NCBI GenBank assembly: GCA_016630955.3
Contig: CM049991.1
Location: forward strand, 62,001 to 126,000
DNA: 64,000 bases
Direction: 5' to 3'
Source of the DNA: Didymella arachidicola
Taxonomy: Eukaryota > Ascomycota > Dothideomycetes > Pleosporales > Didymellaceae
The notes below the pieces were generated by a model. That model worked only from the letters and a program-made list of their open reading frames with translations, ran no database searches and was not told the origin of the DNA. Made by a program: the position numbers and the translations under genes. Within the stretch, counting starts at the first letter, position 1. The number at the start of each line of letters is the position of its first letter. Below, piece after piece: positions 22,000-33,539 of this stretch.

Positions 22000-22585
22000 A
22001 TGCAGTCCATACCAGATGCGCGCCAGCAGTCCTTCGAGGAACTGTACGGGCCGCCCGAGAACTTCCTCGAGATCGAGGTACGCACCCTTCCTTGAACGCA
22101 CCCCGCAACCTCGCTCACATGTCGCGTGCACAGGTCCGCAATCCCATGACACACGGTACACAGTCATATACATAGAGGCAAGAGAAGGACGAGAGACTGA
22201 TCGTGGACAGGCGTCGGCCGCGGCATGTACACAACCTACGAGATCGTAATGCGCACCAACATCCCCGCCTTCAAGCTGAAATCGTCGTCGGTGCGCCGGC
22301 GCTACAACGAGTTCGAAGCTTTCAGAGACATCCTCGAGCGCGAAAGTGCGCGCGTCACCATACCGCCTCTACCAGGCAAGGTCCTGACCAACCGCTTCTC
22401 AGACGACGTAATCGAGCACAGGAGAGAGGGGCTGCAGCGGTTCCTGCAGATTGTCGTTGGGCACCCGCTGCTGCAGACAGGGAGCAAGGTGCTGGCGGCA
22501 TTTGTGCAGGGTGAGTGGAAGCAGAGAAGGCAACAGGCGGTGGCTGACAGCTGCAGATCCAAACTGGGACCGACACGCATGGTGA
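22000..22585 (+). CDS. snx3: sorting nexin 3 type PX-domain protein
   Basis: Four exons (22000-22077, 22134-22155, 22211-22510, 22557-22585) with three GT-AG introns of 56, 55 and 46 bp; 142 aa, the usual size of SNX3/Grd19. The PX domain fills nearly the whole protein: YGPPENFLEIEVRNP at the start, TTYEIVMRTNIPAFKLK, the phosphoinositide-binding RRRYNEFEAFRDIL, and IPPLPGK followed by the helix RREGLQRFLQIVVGHPLL. The C-terminus DPNWDRHAW is characteristic of fungal SNX3. It binds PI3P on endosomes and acts with retromer in recycling membrane proteins to the Golgi. The terminal exon codes only nine residues, so naive prediction would miss it. Confidence 0.92.
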
Positions 22586-23100
22586 TTGAGTAGAGAAGGA
22601 GGGGAGGGGCATCAAAGGCACCGCGCTGCTGTGATACAGAGCTGGCGGCTGCTGAGGCAAGGCGCTGGAGGTTTCTCACGCTGTGGCGTTTACACGCTTT
22701 ATGGAGCTATATGGGCGTTCTGTGGACATTGACAAAATGCAAATGACTTCATGGATTGCTTCTCGCCTGATGCAGTGTCAGTATGGAGACGAGCGCAAGC
22801 CGTGTATGCTCAGACAGGTAAGCCAAGTCAAGGTTGTTTTTCCATTACGGAACATCGTAATGTGTCTTATCACTTGTGCACACCAAGAGCGTCGACTCCA
22901 GACTTCCCCACGTGGAGTTGAGACAGCGCTCTGGCCTGCGATTTATTTGACATCATCGGCACCTTCCCCGTCCAGCGCTAGCGCAGACCGCAAAACTTTC
23001 TGTCTCCCAACCCTCTGGCTCGAGCTGCAACCCTGCATCACCTGCATTGCGACAGCTCACCTCTGTATAGACTAGAAGTTCCTTGTGTATATCTTCTAAC
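22586..23100. other. intergenic, no gene recognised
   Basis: Short spacer holding the 3' end of the SNX3-type gene and the promoter of the transporter gene. Confidence 0.45.
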
Positions 23101-25298
23101 ATGGGCACACCTTCACAGCCGGCGTCGAACGCTATCATCTACCTGACTCTCGGCGCATTTCTGTAGGTCAACTGTGGAGCCCCTCCAGTCGTGCGACTGT
23201 GGAACCACAGAGCTAACTAGCTATCAGGGTTTCGGGATGCTACATTGCATGGCGATTGCGACACCAGTCGAAGACTGAGTGGCTGTCGAGCAATCGCACA
23301 CAGAAGGGTTAGAACCTCAGCTACCAAGCGTCACAATTCTTGACGTTGAAACCACTATCCACCCCTCGAACGAAGGCTGACGTGTTGCAGGCGTACCGCT
23401 CGCTCTTAACTTCATCGCCTCGGGTGAGTGCATCCATGTAACAGCGCGTCCAGCGTGAAGAGCAGCGGCAGTATCGATCCAACATTTCGACATCACCTGA
23501 TTGAGGTGCATTCAACGTCGACTGCGCCACGAGCGCACAATATAGTCAAGTCTTCAGGTTCGTATTTGAGATCTCTCACAGAGGCTGCTTTTGTGATCGC
23601 TGTTTGGCAGCATTACTGGAGCAGTCTTTGTGCGGCTACACTGCGGGCGCAGATCTGAGACCGACGAGCGTTTTTAGACGCTTGTTCAGGTCAAAGTGAA
23701 GCTGAGAAGTACCGTCAGAACTCGATCAAGATAATACTTGCGTGAGGAACGTGCTGCCGCTACTTCCCCTTAAACCCCCCTCATTGCTTCAGACAGCTAA
23801 CCTAGGCTTTTACCAAACAGCACTCGGCTCTGGAATCCTCTTCACTTACCCGCAGATCGCTACGATCGCAGGTGTTCAAGGTCTTCTGGTCTACGCTCTT
23901 TCCTCGGCTCTGCCACTTTTGATCTTTGGTGCTCTTGGCCCGATCATTCGACGCAAATGCCCCGAAGGCTTCGTTTTGACAGAATGGACTCGCCAACGTT
24001 ATGGAGCTGTTGCAGGTATCTTCTTGAGCATATGCACGCTCATCACCATATTTCTATACATGGTCGCTGAGCTCTCGGCCCTCCAGCAGATCGTTACTTT
24101 GCTCACCGGTCTCAATGGCCTCCCCGTTGTCATCGTTGAGGCCGCAGTGACTACAATCTACACCTCCCTCGGTGGGTTCAAGGTGTCTTTCGTGACCGAC
24201 AACATCCAAGGAGCCATGGTCCTCGGCCTCATCATCCTCGGTGTCATCGCAGTCGGTGTGGAGACAGACATCCAGCGCCCCCTTATTGAGCAATCTGGGT
24301 ACCTCAACTCTTCTCTGCTGGGTTGGCAACTGCTATACATCCTTCCTGTTGCCATTCTAACGAACGACTTCTTCCTCTCAGGCTTCTGGATGCGTACCTT
24401 CGCCTCTCGCACAGACAGAGACCTCTGGATCGGCGTCTCCCTTGCCTCAGTCGGTGTGCTTATTATCCTAACTCTCGTCGGTGTCGCCGGTCTACTGGCC
24501 GCGTGGAGCGGTGCATGGGACATGTCCGACGTCGAAGGCGGCTCGCTAGCATTGTTCCTTCTGCTCCAGCAGCTCCCCAACTGGGTCGTCGGCGTGGTGC
24601 TCGTAATGACTGTTTCGCTGTCCTGCGCGGCATTCGATTCCTTCCAAAGCTCGATGGTATCCACGGGCTCCAACGACTTCTTCAGGAACAAGCTCAACAT
24701 CTGGATCATCCGTGCCTTAGTCGTGGCCATTATCTTCCCGGTCGTCGTTGTCGCGCTGCGCAGCCCAGATATCCTGCAGATCTTCCTCATCAGTGACCTT
24801 GTCAGTGCGGCGGTTGTGCCATGCCTCGTTATTGGCCTAAGTGACAAGTGCTACTGGTACAGAGGCTTCGACTTCGTCGTCGGTGGTTTGGGCGGTATTT
24901 TCACCATCTTCCTCTTCGGACTCGTGTACTACGACGGCGACACACGTCTCGCAGGGCGCCTTCTGCTTCTCGAAGGCGGGTTGTACGCAGATGACTGGAG
25001 TGCATTCGGTAAGTTTGCTCATCACCCCCTAATTCTCCTAGCATGTTTTGGTCAGAAGCTTACAGGTATAGGTGCATTCGTCGCCGCCCCATTTGGCGGT
25101 CTGCTCTGGGCCTTGGGCGCGTGCGCGCTCCGTATTTCTGCCCTCTGGGTCTGGGCCAAGTTCAAGGGTCAACGCTTCGATGCGCTGGATCGCCCTGTGC
25201 CGCGCCAGACGACTCGCGCCGGCGCTTTTGATGCCGACGAGCATACTCCCGTGGTGCAGCACAGCGTCGAGCCCGGTAAGAGTGGGAGGTTCTTCTAG
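23101..25298 (+). CDS. solute:sodium symporter (SSS) family transporter, DUR3-like
   Basis: Five exons: 23101-23162, 23228-23307, 23391-23423, 23821-25008 and 25066-25298; 531 aa. The reading frame closes across all junctions (ALGSGILFTYPQIATIAG spans exons 3-4). It has about 13-14 hydrophobic helices and SSS hallmarks such as GSGILFTYPQ near the start, YTSLGGFKVSFVTDNIQG in the middle and LSCAAFDSFQSS later. The nearest named group is fungal urea/polyamine transporters of the Dur3 type, but the substrate cannot be read from sequence. Intron 3 is unusually long (397 bp, others about 55-85). The last intron offers tandem acceptors (ACAG|GTATAG|), which would add or drop Gly-Ile. Confidence 0.85.
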
Positions 25299-25796
25299 CG
25301 AAATGTGGCCGGATCAAGGGCTAGGAAGTTGCTGCGGAAACAAAGGAGTGGATAGATGGTGGTGGGAATAATGTTGACTGAAGGGAGGCATTACGGGAGT
25401 TGTGTATCAAATTGTAAACCATATATATCGTGAAGATGGCAATATACATTCGCTACACCTTAGCTCTCTTACGCTAACTTGGAGGACCCCTCGTCTGGTC
25501 TTGGTTGATGCTCAGGCTCGTTCGAATGGAACTGGAAGCGGAACGATTCACACATGGTGCTTGACAACGCCGAGTCTGGGTATCCACGTAAGGATCTTTT
25601 GCTTCATTCGTCGGGTCCGGTGTTCCGCCCAGCGGCAATTGTCATACTACCGATCGTCTGCTATAAGCCGTAATCTCCGCATGTTGCAGCTCTCGCTTGC
25701 ACGTCCCTTGCAGGTGGAACCATTGCCTCCCACCGCACCGGCGCGCCGGACTTGGTTCCACCTTGTCCTCGATCTGTGTCTAGCTCAGCTCGCAGC
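25299..25796. other. convergent intergenic region
   Basis: 3' ends of the transporter (plus) and the phosducin-like gene (minus) face each other here. No gene is recognised. Confidence 0.5.
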
Positions 25797-26635
25797 TCAA
25801 TCCCAATCACTATCCTCTCCATCCAGCTGCATGTTCTTCCCCTGCCGTATCCCCGTCGTCTTCTCGTCCTCCTCTTCCTGCCCAGGTCTCTTGCTCAATC
25901 TCGAATCCCCGATTTTCACCGCCCCCAGATCCACAAGCACCTTCTCCCAATCCTGAACCTTGGTCTGCGGCCCCTTCAACTCCCTCAGCGTAACGATTTG
26001 TTTGACAATCTGCTCATCCTTGTACACCAGCACCGTCGGCGTGTTGCGGTCGGGATACCCCTCGATGCACAAGTCCGCGCGCATGGAGCAGAACTTGACG
26101 TCGCCGAAGCGCTGTGCGAGCAGGGTCCAGGACTCGGCTGCGACGCGGGATTCGGTGTTTGTGCCGGTGGAAGAGGTGAGGAGGACGAAGATGTGGGATT
26201 TCTTGGACGCTTCGGTGACGTCGCGGCTGTAGTCCGGCTTTTGAAGATGGTAAACTTGGTTGTAGATTGATGCGGTGGCGATGCTGGAGATTTCGTTCAT
26301 GCGCTTTTGTCTGAGCTGGTCAGCAAGAACTCTAGGGCAAGTCTTGGTGTCGCGTTTTCCTGCAGGTGGAGGCGCTGTGTGCGAGAGACGTACCGATAGC
26401 TTTCCAGGAAGTCCTCATCCTCCTCGTCTTCTAGCTCTGCTAGCTCGTCCAGCTCTTTTCCTTCAAGCCTGTTCTCGTGTGCAAGTCTGCGCGCTTCATT
26501 GAGTGCTTCCTCGATCATGGGCGTGGGTGACGGCGGCTTCTCGGGGATGATGCCTTTGCTGCGCAAGATGTCGTTCCATTCTGTGTCCTCGTTGGGGTCA
26601 ACCTCGACGTTGATGGGCATATCAGGCATCTGCAT
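25797..26635 (-). CDS. plp2: phosducin-like protein 3 (Plp2/PDCL3 type)
   Basis: Two exons on the minus strand, 26394-26635 and 25797-26310, with an 83-bp intron; 251 aa. The N-terminal helix contains EDTEWNDILRSKGIIPEKPPSP, the family's first conserved block, then an acidic helical region (ELAELEDEEDEDFLESYR) and a thioredoxin-like domain (IASIYNQV-type start, FGDVKFCSMRADLCIEGYP, TPTVLVYKDEQIVKQIVTLREL). The tail is acidic (EDSDWD). Plp2 proteins assist the CCT/TRiC chaperonin in folding actin and tubulin and are essential in yeast. A small candidate gene ends just 15 bp upstream of its ATG. Confidence 0.92.
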
Positions 26636-26650
26636 GGTGGCGGCTGTATT

Positions 26651-27009
26651 TTACAACTGAGCACGAGGGTATTGTGGTTGCAGGAAATTCTTCAAGAAAA
26701 CAATGGGTATGTGAAGCTGCTGGTGTTTGTTCAAGCTGACGCCTGAAACTTTTCGAAGCTCCGCGCCCGCGTCCTGCAGATCTACTACCCCACCTGCCGA
26801 AACGAGACGCGGGGTATGACGTCGATCGTCTTGTACCTCCAGTTCGGGGATAGAGCTGACGCGTTTGAGCAAATAATGAGGTTCTTCGTGCTGCTCGCCC
26901 TTCTTGTGCAGTAGGACAAGAGTTGTCGCGTGAAGACGACATCTGCCTATCCGCTGTCGACTAAGCCTCAGCCCAGATGAGCATCAACAGAATACTTACC
27001 CAGATTCAT
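26651..27009 (-). CDS. candidate small gene of unknown function
   Basis: Two-exon reconstruction: exon 1, 27000-27009 (ATG AAT CTG G), a 53-bp intron with a GTAAGT donor and ATAG acceptor, and exon 2, 26651-26946. The frame closes exactly to 101 aa. The peptide has protein-like composition (LVLLHKKGEQHEEPHYLL, SAGGVVDLQDAGAELRKVSG, HIPIVFLKNFLQPQYP) with alternating hydrophobic residues, but no family I recognise. Its stop is 15 bp from the start of the phosducin-like gene on the same strand. It could therefore be a separate overlapping transcription unit or an upstream ORF in that gene's leader. The very short first exon would hide it from most gene finders. Confidence 0.4.
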
Positions 27010-27234
27010 ACTGGCCGGAGTCGAGATCCGATAAGCTTTCATTCTGCATACACCTGCATCGTGAACCTATCGGCAATCATCTGTTTTTTTACGATGCGCT
27101 ATGCCCATTTGGCCAATGTAGCCTTAGTGTAAACCGTGGTTGAATTTATTTTGCAAGTAGTATTTTGAGGCTTCAGTGACAGACGGTGAAGCCCGGTATT
27201 GACAGCCCCGATGGATGTTGTTTTGAACTGCATC

Positions 27235-27262
27235 TGGTGCTGGTGCTGGTGCTGGTGCTGGT
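27235..27262 (+). repeat. short GGTGCT hexamer repeat
   Basis: About four and a half tandem copies of CTGGTG in otherwise unique intergenic sequence. The surrounding stretch 27010-28417 shows no recognisable gene. Confidence 0.8.
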
Positions 27263-28417
27263 ATGCGTCTTGCTCCTTGGAACTCACCGGTGCTCGTGGT
27301 AACGCTGGTCAATACCGAATCTGGCATGCCGGTGCTATGCTGACACCGTGCTGGAACGTCCGACTGGACTGGCTCCGGTGCGCCCGTTGTTTGGGTCAGT
27401 GGCTGACAGGCCGCATGGCATGCTGACTGTGTGCCTCGCAGTACTCTGCACTGCATGTAGGATGTGGAAGCCTCAGAATGGCGGGGAACGTGGACTTTGC
27501 CGATGGAGCAAGAATTATCGCCGACACCACGGCGAAGAAGCTTTGAGGAAGACGCTTGTTTTATGTGATAGAGAATGATAATGCGCCATGATTCTTATCC
27601 GATGATAAGAAGTCGCAGTGCCGAAGTCTACAGGAATGCGCGGCGGAGCTAGCAGCGCAGCTCCCTTTTTGCACTGGGACGTACCATAGATATCTTGACA
27701 CAAAATTCGAAACAAATGTTTCCTCCGTCCTGACTGTCAATTATATTGCGGACTCTCTGTAGGACGCAGAAAATTGGTCTTGCTCATGCCACTGGGATTT
27801 GATGAGTATGATGTTGTCATCAGATTGATTTTCCCGATTGTCGTGTACTGTCTGGACGCCTGTGGAACGCCCCGTCTTCACCCAACTTGCGCTAAGCATG
27901 TTTGTCGTTATTTCGGTCTATGGGAACCAAAATTCGCCTGTGGCATTGAAAGCGTCGGAAGATGCCAGCAGTGGCTCATGACCAGCTGCCTGTCAAAGCT
28001 CGGAGACAGACCGGTGGACTATTGATTCAGGCCCTACATGCTATCCACAGCAGGTCTGAAGCTATGACGTTAGGTACAGGGCTGCTGTTGCTGTTTGGCT
28101 GCGCATGGGAGCGAAGAAATCTTGTTGGTTGGATACAGGCCAAAGTAAAGTGTGCATTGGGTGTGATACAACCCTATGAAGGTTGACGGTGGCTTACACC
28201 ACGGGGTATTCGATATCGTGGAAGCAATCTCTCTTGGAAACAAATCCGACTGGACAGAAAAACCGATAACCTGAAGAACGCCTCGTCCATGCCTGCAGTC
28301 TGGTGCCACCAGACGTGGCCCTCGAACGCCGTGAAATCGCCTGTATCGAAACGAGCGTTTGGGGAAAATCTTAAACAAGAAATCAAAATAGGAACAGAGA
28401 CCTACTGATTCGGTGGC

Positions 28418-29463
28418 TCAAATGAGCTCATCGCCACCGCTGCGCCTGGACTCTTCAACGGCTTGCCAAATCGTGCTTTCTTCGAAGACTGGACCGTGAC
28501 CATTGCACTTCGCCATTCCTCGCAGACGCTCCACGACATCCGTGACATCGATCAGGCCTTGCTTGACTAGTGGATGCGTCATGATGATATCCCAAGCCTG
28601 GGAAGCCGGTACCTCTCTACCCTTGGAGAGGTGGCGTGAAGCAGGATGATCTTTGTCGGCGGCGTTGACAACGCTGCCGTTGCTTAGTACCTGCACATTG
28701 TAATCATTCTCTTCCATCTCATCATCTGGGAGGAGTGCGCCTGGTGAGGGATAGCTTGCCGAGACTCTCCGCGAGGAAGATGGCGAATGGCCAGATGTGG
28801 CGCGGAGAATCTCATTTTCGGTGCGGGCGCGCTGCAAAGCCAATTTGAGTCGTTCGTTGTCTGATTGTAGCGAGTGCGTGTTGTTTTCGAGGGCGTTAAG
28901 CTTGGCTTCTAGGTCGCGCACATGGCGTTCTTTGCGTTCACGGAAGGCGCGTTGACTACATCAGCGGTCAGCAATGTTTGGCCACATCGAGACGGGGCAG
29001 GGCGTACGCTGCTCTGTTTTGCGCTTTCCGCCTGCTTTGCGCAGGCGTGAGGTTTGTCTCCTTCTCCTCGCTGCTGCTTCGAGCTCTTGTCATGCCGCTC
29101 TCGTCCATTTCCCCACCCAATCCTGAATCTACGCTATTAACCGTTGGCAATGGAAGGGGCGTCTGGATTGCATTATCCGGCGAGCCGCCTTGCTGCGGCG
29201 TCGGCAGGCCATGGAATGTGAATGCATCGTAGCCGCCTGAGTAGAGTCCTGCATCGAGAGGCTCCTGTGCCGTCAGGGTCAGACGAGGGTCAATCTTGGG
29301 GGCGAGCGGGGCCGCGGCAGTGACGCAGAACTGCAACCCGCACAGGAACACTCACCACACTGCGCATCGCCTCCGGATCGATGCCGGTATTCGCGTATGC
29401 ATTTGCCGGCATCCCTAGATAGTGGTACGGCTGCTGCGAAGCGCCATAGAATCCGTAGTCCAT
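28418..29463 (-). CDS. bZIP transcription factor, YAP/AP-1-like
   Basis: Three exons on the minus strand: 29356-29463, 29008-29294 and 28418-28955, with introns of 61 and 52 bp; 310 aa. The second intron falls inside the basic region; splicing restores RRKAQNRAAQRAFRERKERHV, where Gln in NRAAQRAF marks the fungal YAP/Pap1 class. A leucine zipper follows (LEAKLNALENNTHSLQSDN). The N-terminus is Tyr/Gln-rich (MDYGFYGASQQPYHYLG) with IDPRLTLTAQEPLDAG after exon 1. The C-terminus carries a conserved helix (QAWDIIMTHPLVKQGLIDV). I see no cysteine-rich redox domain of the Yap1 kind: only CNGHG remains. Targets are unknown. The first-intron acceptor (AAG, 29295) is the choice that keeps a normal intron length. 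Confidence 0.85.
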
Positions 29464-32345
29464 GGTGACAAGCTGGCTGTTTGGTGGTGGTACTGGGCGA
29501 GAGCTTGCGGACAAGAGAGCGCAATCTGGATTCGGCAGTACCACGGGAGTTAATAGGATCAAGGTTCCGATTGACAACCGCACTGGAGAAAAGAAACACG
29601 ACACTCCAACAGAGTGCTGACAGCTGAAGTTCTGGACCTTATACACATGGATGTCCGCCGACCACAGAGATGCACGTTCACTGCAACAGCGATGCACCAA
29701 ACCTTAAGTCGATGCGCTAGACCGACATGCAGCGCATAAAGCGAACGCCATCTTCCACCCCTGCTACCTAACGGCTGGCGGCCGACACAGTGGCAGTCTG
29801 CAAGGTGACATTCGCGCTATGACGACTTCTGCTGGAATCCCAAGTTGCCAGGAGACAGGAGTGGTTCCCATGAAGGCACTTACCGCAGTTCCGCCCTTCT
29901 TGCTGCTGGTATAGTACGCAGCAACAGGAACTCCAACACCTTCGTCACATCGCAGCGCTTCCCCTTGGTGTTTAACTTCAGCCGTTCCTGCAGACAACAA
30001 AATGGCTGGATTTGGTTCAGGAGCTCCGATGGACTTGTCGTTGCTTTCCGCATCACGGTATTTTCAGCTGTGCATCCACTATCTCACCCGCCCATAAAGC
30101 GTGTATAGGTCAATCCTAAGTCTTACAGTCAGCGTTGTGCGTCGAGTTCCAACATGTCGGCATGAAGCAGCTGCCTACACTCAGCCCTGCTCTCATCGCG
30201 GTCGTGTGGAAATAAGACGAATGTTACGAGCACCTCACCTGGGCTGTCTAGTTTCGTCAGCACTAGCTACAACTGCACCATCACGTTCACAACCTCAAGC
30301 ACTGGGCTGCTGATGAGCCGCAGTCAACTTTCGGTACCTGACTAGCTTCCGCTCTGACGATCGCCTCAGCTCTGTCACCACGGTCGTCTCGCGCACGAGT
30401 TCTGTTTATCACAACACGATCAAATCCGTGCTTGGCTGGTATATGGCAAGCTACGCCCACTGGCTTGGCATGGAACGCGAGATGATGAAAGGTGGTAATC
30501 AGCCTAAATGGCCAACGAGACACTGCAGCTTGTACGCGCATTCAGGACGGAGTGCAGGTGCTCTGCCATCGCAGCTATGCTTTGCAGCCCTGCCCGGGCA
30601 CTAGTCTCCTCTGAGTCCTTGATAACACTCCTCTTAGCCAACTCAGCCTATCAAATCAGCCAGTCATTCTCAGCACCCAAGATCTGAGTCCTGTGTGGTG
30701 CAGTCTGCATCTCATTGAGACGAATGACACTTGGCAGGGTCCTGTAACAGGCCACTTCCAGATCGTAGAAGACGTTTCCCGCCATACCGTACCCGAGACC
30801 TAACTGGCGGGACTCGCTTACTGCTCACGCCAGCATAATCGCATGTTCAGCACGTCACTTCACGAATCAAACTTGGCCAACTGCTTACCCTAAATGGGTT
30901 ATGGGCAGACCTTATGCTAAACGAGTTTCAGCTGCATTGCTGAGGGGCCACATAGCCTTCACCGATCACTTCACACGTGTCATCATCAAGCGAAGTGCAC
31001 AAAGCGAATGAGTGCAGGCACGCCTCACACATGCGAATTGCATAAGTCAGCCACGTTCCAACCGAGAGCACACCCTAGCCAGGAGCTTTGTCTTACGCAG
31101 CATCTTCATAAGATGAGGCTTAACGACCATCTAGTAAGAAGTCGCCCACATGAGTATACTTCCTTCTCCTGCTCGATCGACTCGAGGAGAGATTCTTCCT
31201 CCCAGTAAATGTCCAGGGGGCCAACCATTGAGACCTTCACTTAGCAACTGTTTAGCTTTCTGTAAGGCTGTGGTCGGTGCCCAGTATTAAACACGGTGGC
31301 GAAGTATCTCAGCTTGCTAGGCTTCATGAATAACATCCGTCCGCACGCGAATCAGAGCCGTTTATTCAACGGAATCGTGATAGTCCAGCTACAGGAAAGA
31401 TTCTGTGGGCTCCTTATATTGTCGAAATTTGACACTTTCACAACCTCACCCTTCACCTTGAGCGCTTGCCATTTGACTCTCGGTGTTACTACTCCCAGGC
31501 TTGACGACGGAGATTTTTTACTGCTCATGAACTGTTTATGGGCAGCGAAAAGCCTGCTTTGTCACACTTTGAAGTGGCAACATGTGTGCGAGTCTAACAT
31601 TGGATAGGGCATCTCAACATGATTTGTGCTTGATAGCCTCAAATAACTTCCACTGCGGATGGCCAAACAAGACTTCGGATGCCGGCATTCTGACTTCACG
31701 AACTACAGGTAGCTCGTGAAGGTGGGTTGAGTACGGACACAATGTGCAGACGATAGCTCCAAACACTGCACCACCATTCGTAGAAGCGCCTTGCCAGCAA
31801 CTAGAGTGGGAACTTCTTACTCTGCGTGTTCCATCAGTACAATACTTGAATACGTTGCATCGACAGGGATCGCCTTTGAAGCTTGAACGGACCCCGATGT
31901 GAATCTATGTCGTCAGCTCTCACGCTGCGCAGATCTGTCTCAATTCAAATCATTGATGAGTGATGCAAATACTCTATCGAACTTTGAAGACAAGTCCTCG
32001 GTGAAGTTCGACCAGAGATCTCCCCGGTGATTTACGAGACACTGTCTATGACCTGGCCTACTTGAAAATGGTGTAGATTGGGACCTCAGGCTTAATATCG
32101 ATACGGACGTAAGCTCATCACTAAACGGAGCTTCCATCACATGCACAAAGGCTACTTGCTGCCAATGGTGAATATTCAAGAGGAGAGAGAAGGCCAGAGC
32201 TTCTTTTGGGTGAACGCTGATGGTAGTCTGTATCGCTTCGTCTCGGCACTCAGTCGGGGGCAATGACGTCACACTACACAATTACCTAGTTGCACATCAA
32301 CGTGAGACGTTCAGACTCGTCCGATGCCACTCTGCAAAGTCCACA
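29464..32345. other. 2.9-kb region without a recognised gene
   Basis: Many short frames on both strands and no domain. A minus-strand frame at about 31940-32281 (NHRGDLWSNF) has a protein-like texture but no start, splice context or family, so I do not call it. The base composition resembles the rest of the window, so this is not an obvious AT-rich, repeat-mutated block. Confidence 0.4.
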
Positions 32346-33401
32346 ATGAAGGTCGACTCGGCTGTTTTAAAACTCCTGCATCTCGACGCAGACGCTAGTA
32401 CCGTATCCTCTGCCGGTGGGGGAGGTTGTAGTTCTGCCTCAACTTCCAAGATAGTATCTAAGCTCAGCGATGGCACCAAGAAAACGTTCTTTATGAAGAC
32501 AGGTAGTGGAGGCGCTGCGGAAATCATGTTTGAAGGTCAGTTAGTAGCTTCTCTTATATGAAGGCCTGCAAAAGGCAGCTAATAGATCGATCAAGGCGAA
32601 CATGCATCGCTCAACGCTATCAATGCCGTCGTTCCATCGTTGTGTCCGCAATCCTATGGTCATGGAAAGTTTGAATCAAATCCACAAATCTCTTTCCTAG
32701 TAACGGACTTTCTAAACCTCAAGGGTCGATCAACTTCGAAGGGCAAAGGACCATCTTTGGCACAGAAGCTGGCCAAGTTGCACACCACGCCCGCGCCAAC
32801 GCCAGAGGGCTATGATAAGCCAATGTTCGGCTTCCCTTCGACCACTTGCTGTGGCGACACACCTCAAGACAACAACTACAAGGAGAGCTGGGCAGACTTC
32901 TATGCTGAGAACCGCCTTCGGTTCATTCTTCGAAGAGGCGAAAAGGCTCAAGGCTCGGACAAAGGGTTCCACGATCTTGTTGAGAAGACCGCATCACAAG
33001 TAGTTCCTCGCTTGATAAGTGACGAGCATCTCAACAATGGAAAGCGCTTGACACCTGTTGTTGTCCATGGCGATCTGTGGAGCGGCAATGCGAGCGTCGG
33101 TGTCATAGGCAGCAAAGGAGGCGAGCCTGAAGACGTAGTATTTGACTCTTCAGCTTGTTACGCACATAGCGAGTTCGAGCTTGGCATCATGAAGATGTTT
33201 GGTGGGTTTGGTGCAAGCTTTCTGAAGGAGTATCATGAGCTGTGCCCGAAGTCTGAGCCTGTTGACGAGTATGAGGACAGGGTGAAGCTGTACGAGCTCT
33301 ATCACCACTTGAATCATTGGGCCATGTTTGGAGGCAGCTATAAGAGTGGCGCAGCGAGCATTATGAGGTCACTGATTAAAAAGTACGGTGGGGAGGGCTG
33401 A
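32346..33401 (+). CDS. fructosamine/ketosamine-3-kinase family protein
   Basis: Two exons, 32346-32535 and 32596-33401, with a 60-bp intron; 331 aa. It has family hallmarks: the early FFMKTGSGGAAEIMFEGEHASLNAI (nucleotide-binding Lys and Glu), FLVTDFLNL hinge, LAQKLAKLHTT, FGFPSTTCCGDTPQDN, NYKESWADFYAENRL, catalytic VVVHGDLWSGN and the metal-binding VFDSSACYAHSEFELGI, where most relatives read DPAxxYGHRE. These enzymes phosphorylate sugars attached to protein lysines, which destabilises the adduct and repairs glycated proteins. The Pro to Ser change in the second acidic motif (D-S-S-A) is mild. The cutinase gene follows convergently. Confidence 0.9.
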
Positions 33402-33539
33402 GGTATGTTCTAAGTGCTGCAAGCGTGTGGCATAGATTCGTAAGATATGTTCATAAATATATAGGACCCTGATCCCACAAGCTGCTCCTCCTTGTGTTAT
33501 ATCATCTTCCTCCCGTCAACTCTCGCGACGTTGCCGGGG

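Noticed and set aside
31940..32281. Minus-strand frame of 113 codons upstream of the ketosamine kinase
   Set aside because: It contains GDLWS by chance resemblance to kinases, but in the wrong context. No splice-consistent extension and no start consensus.
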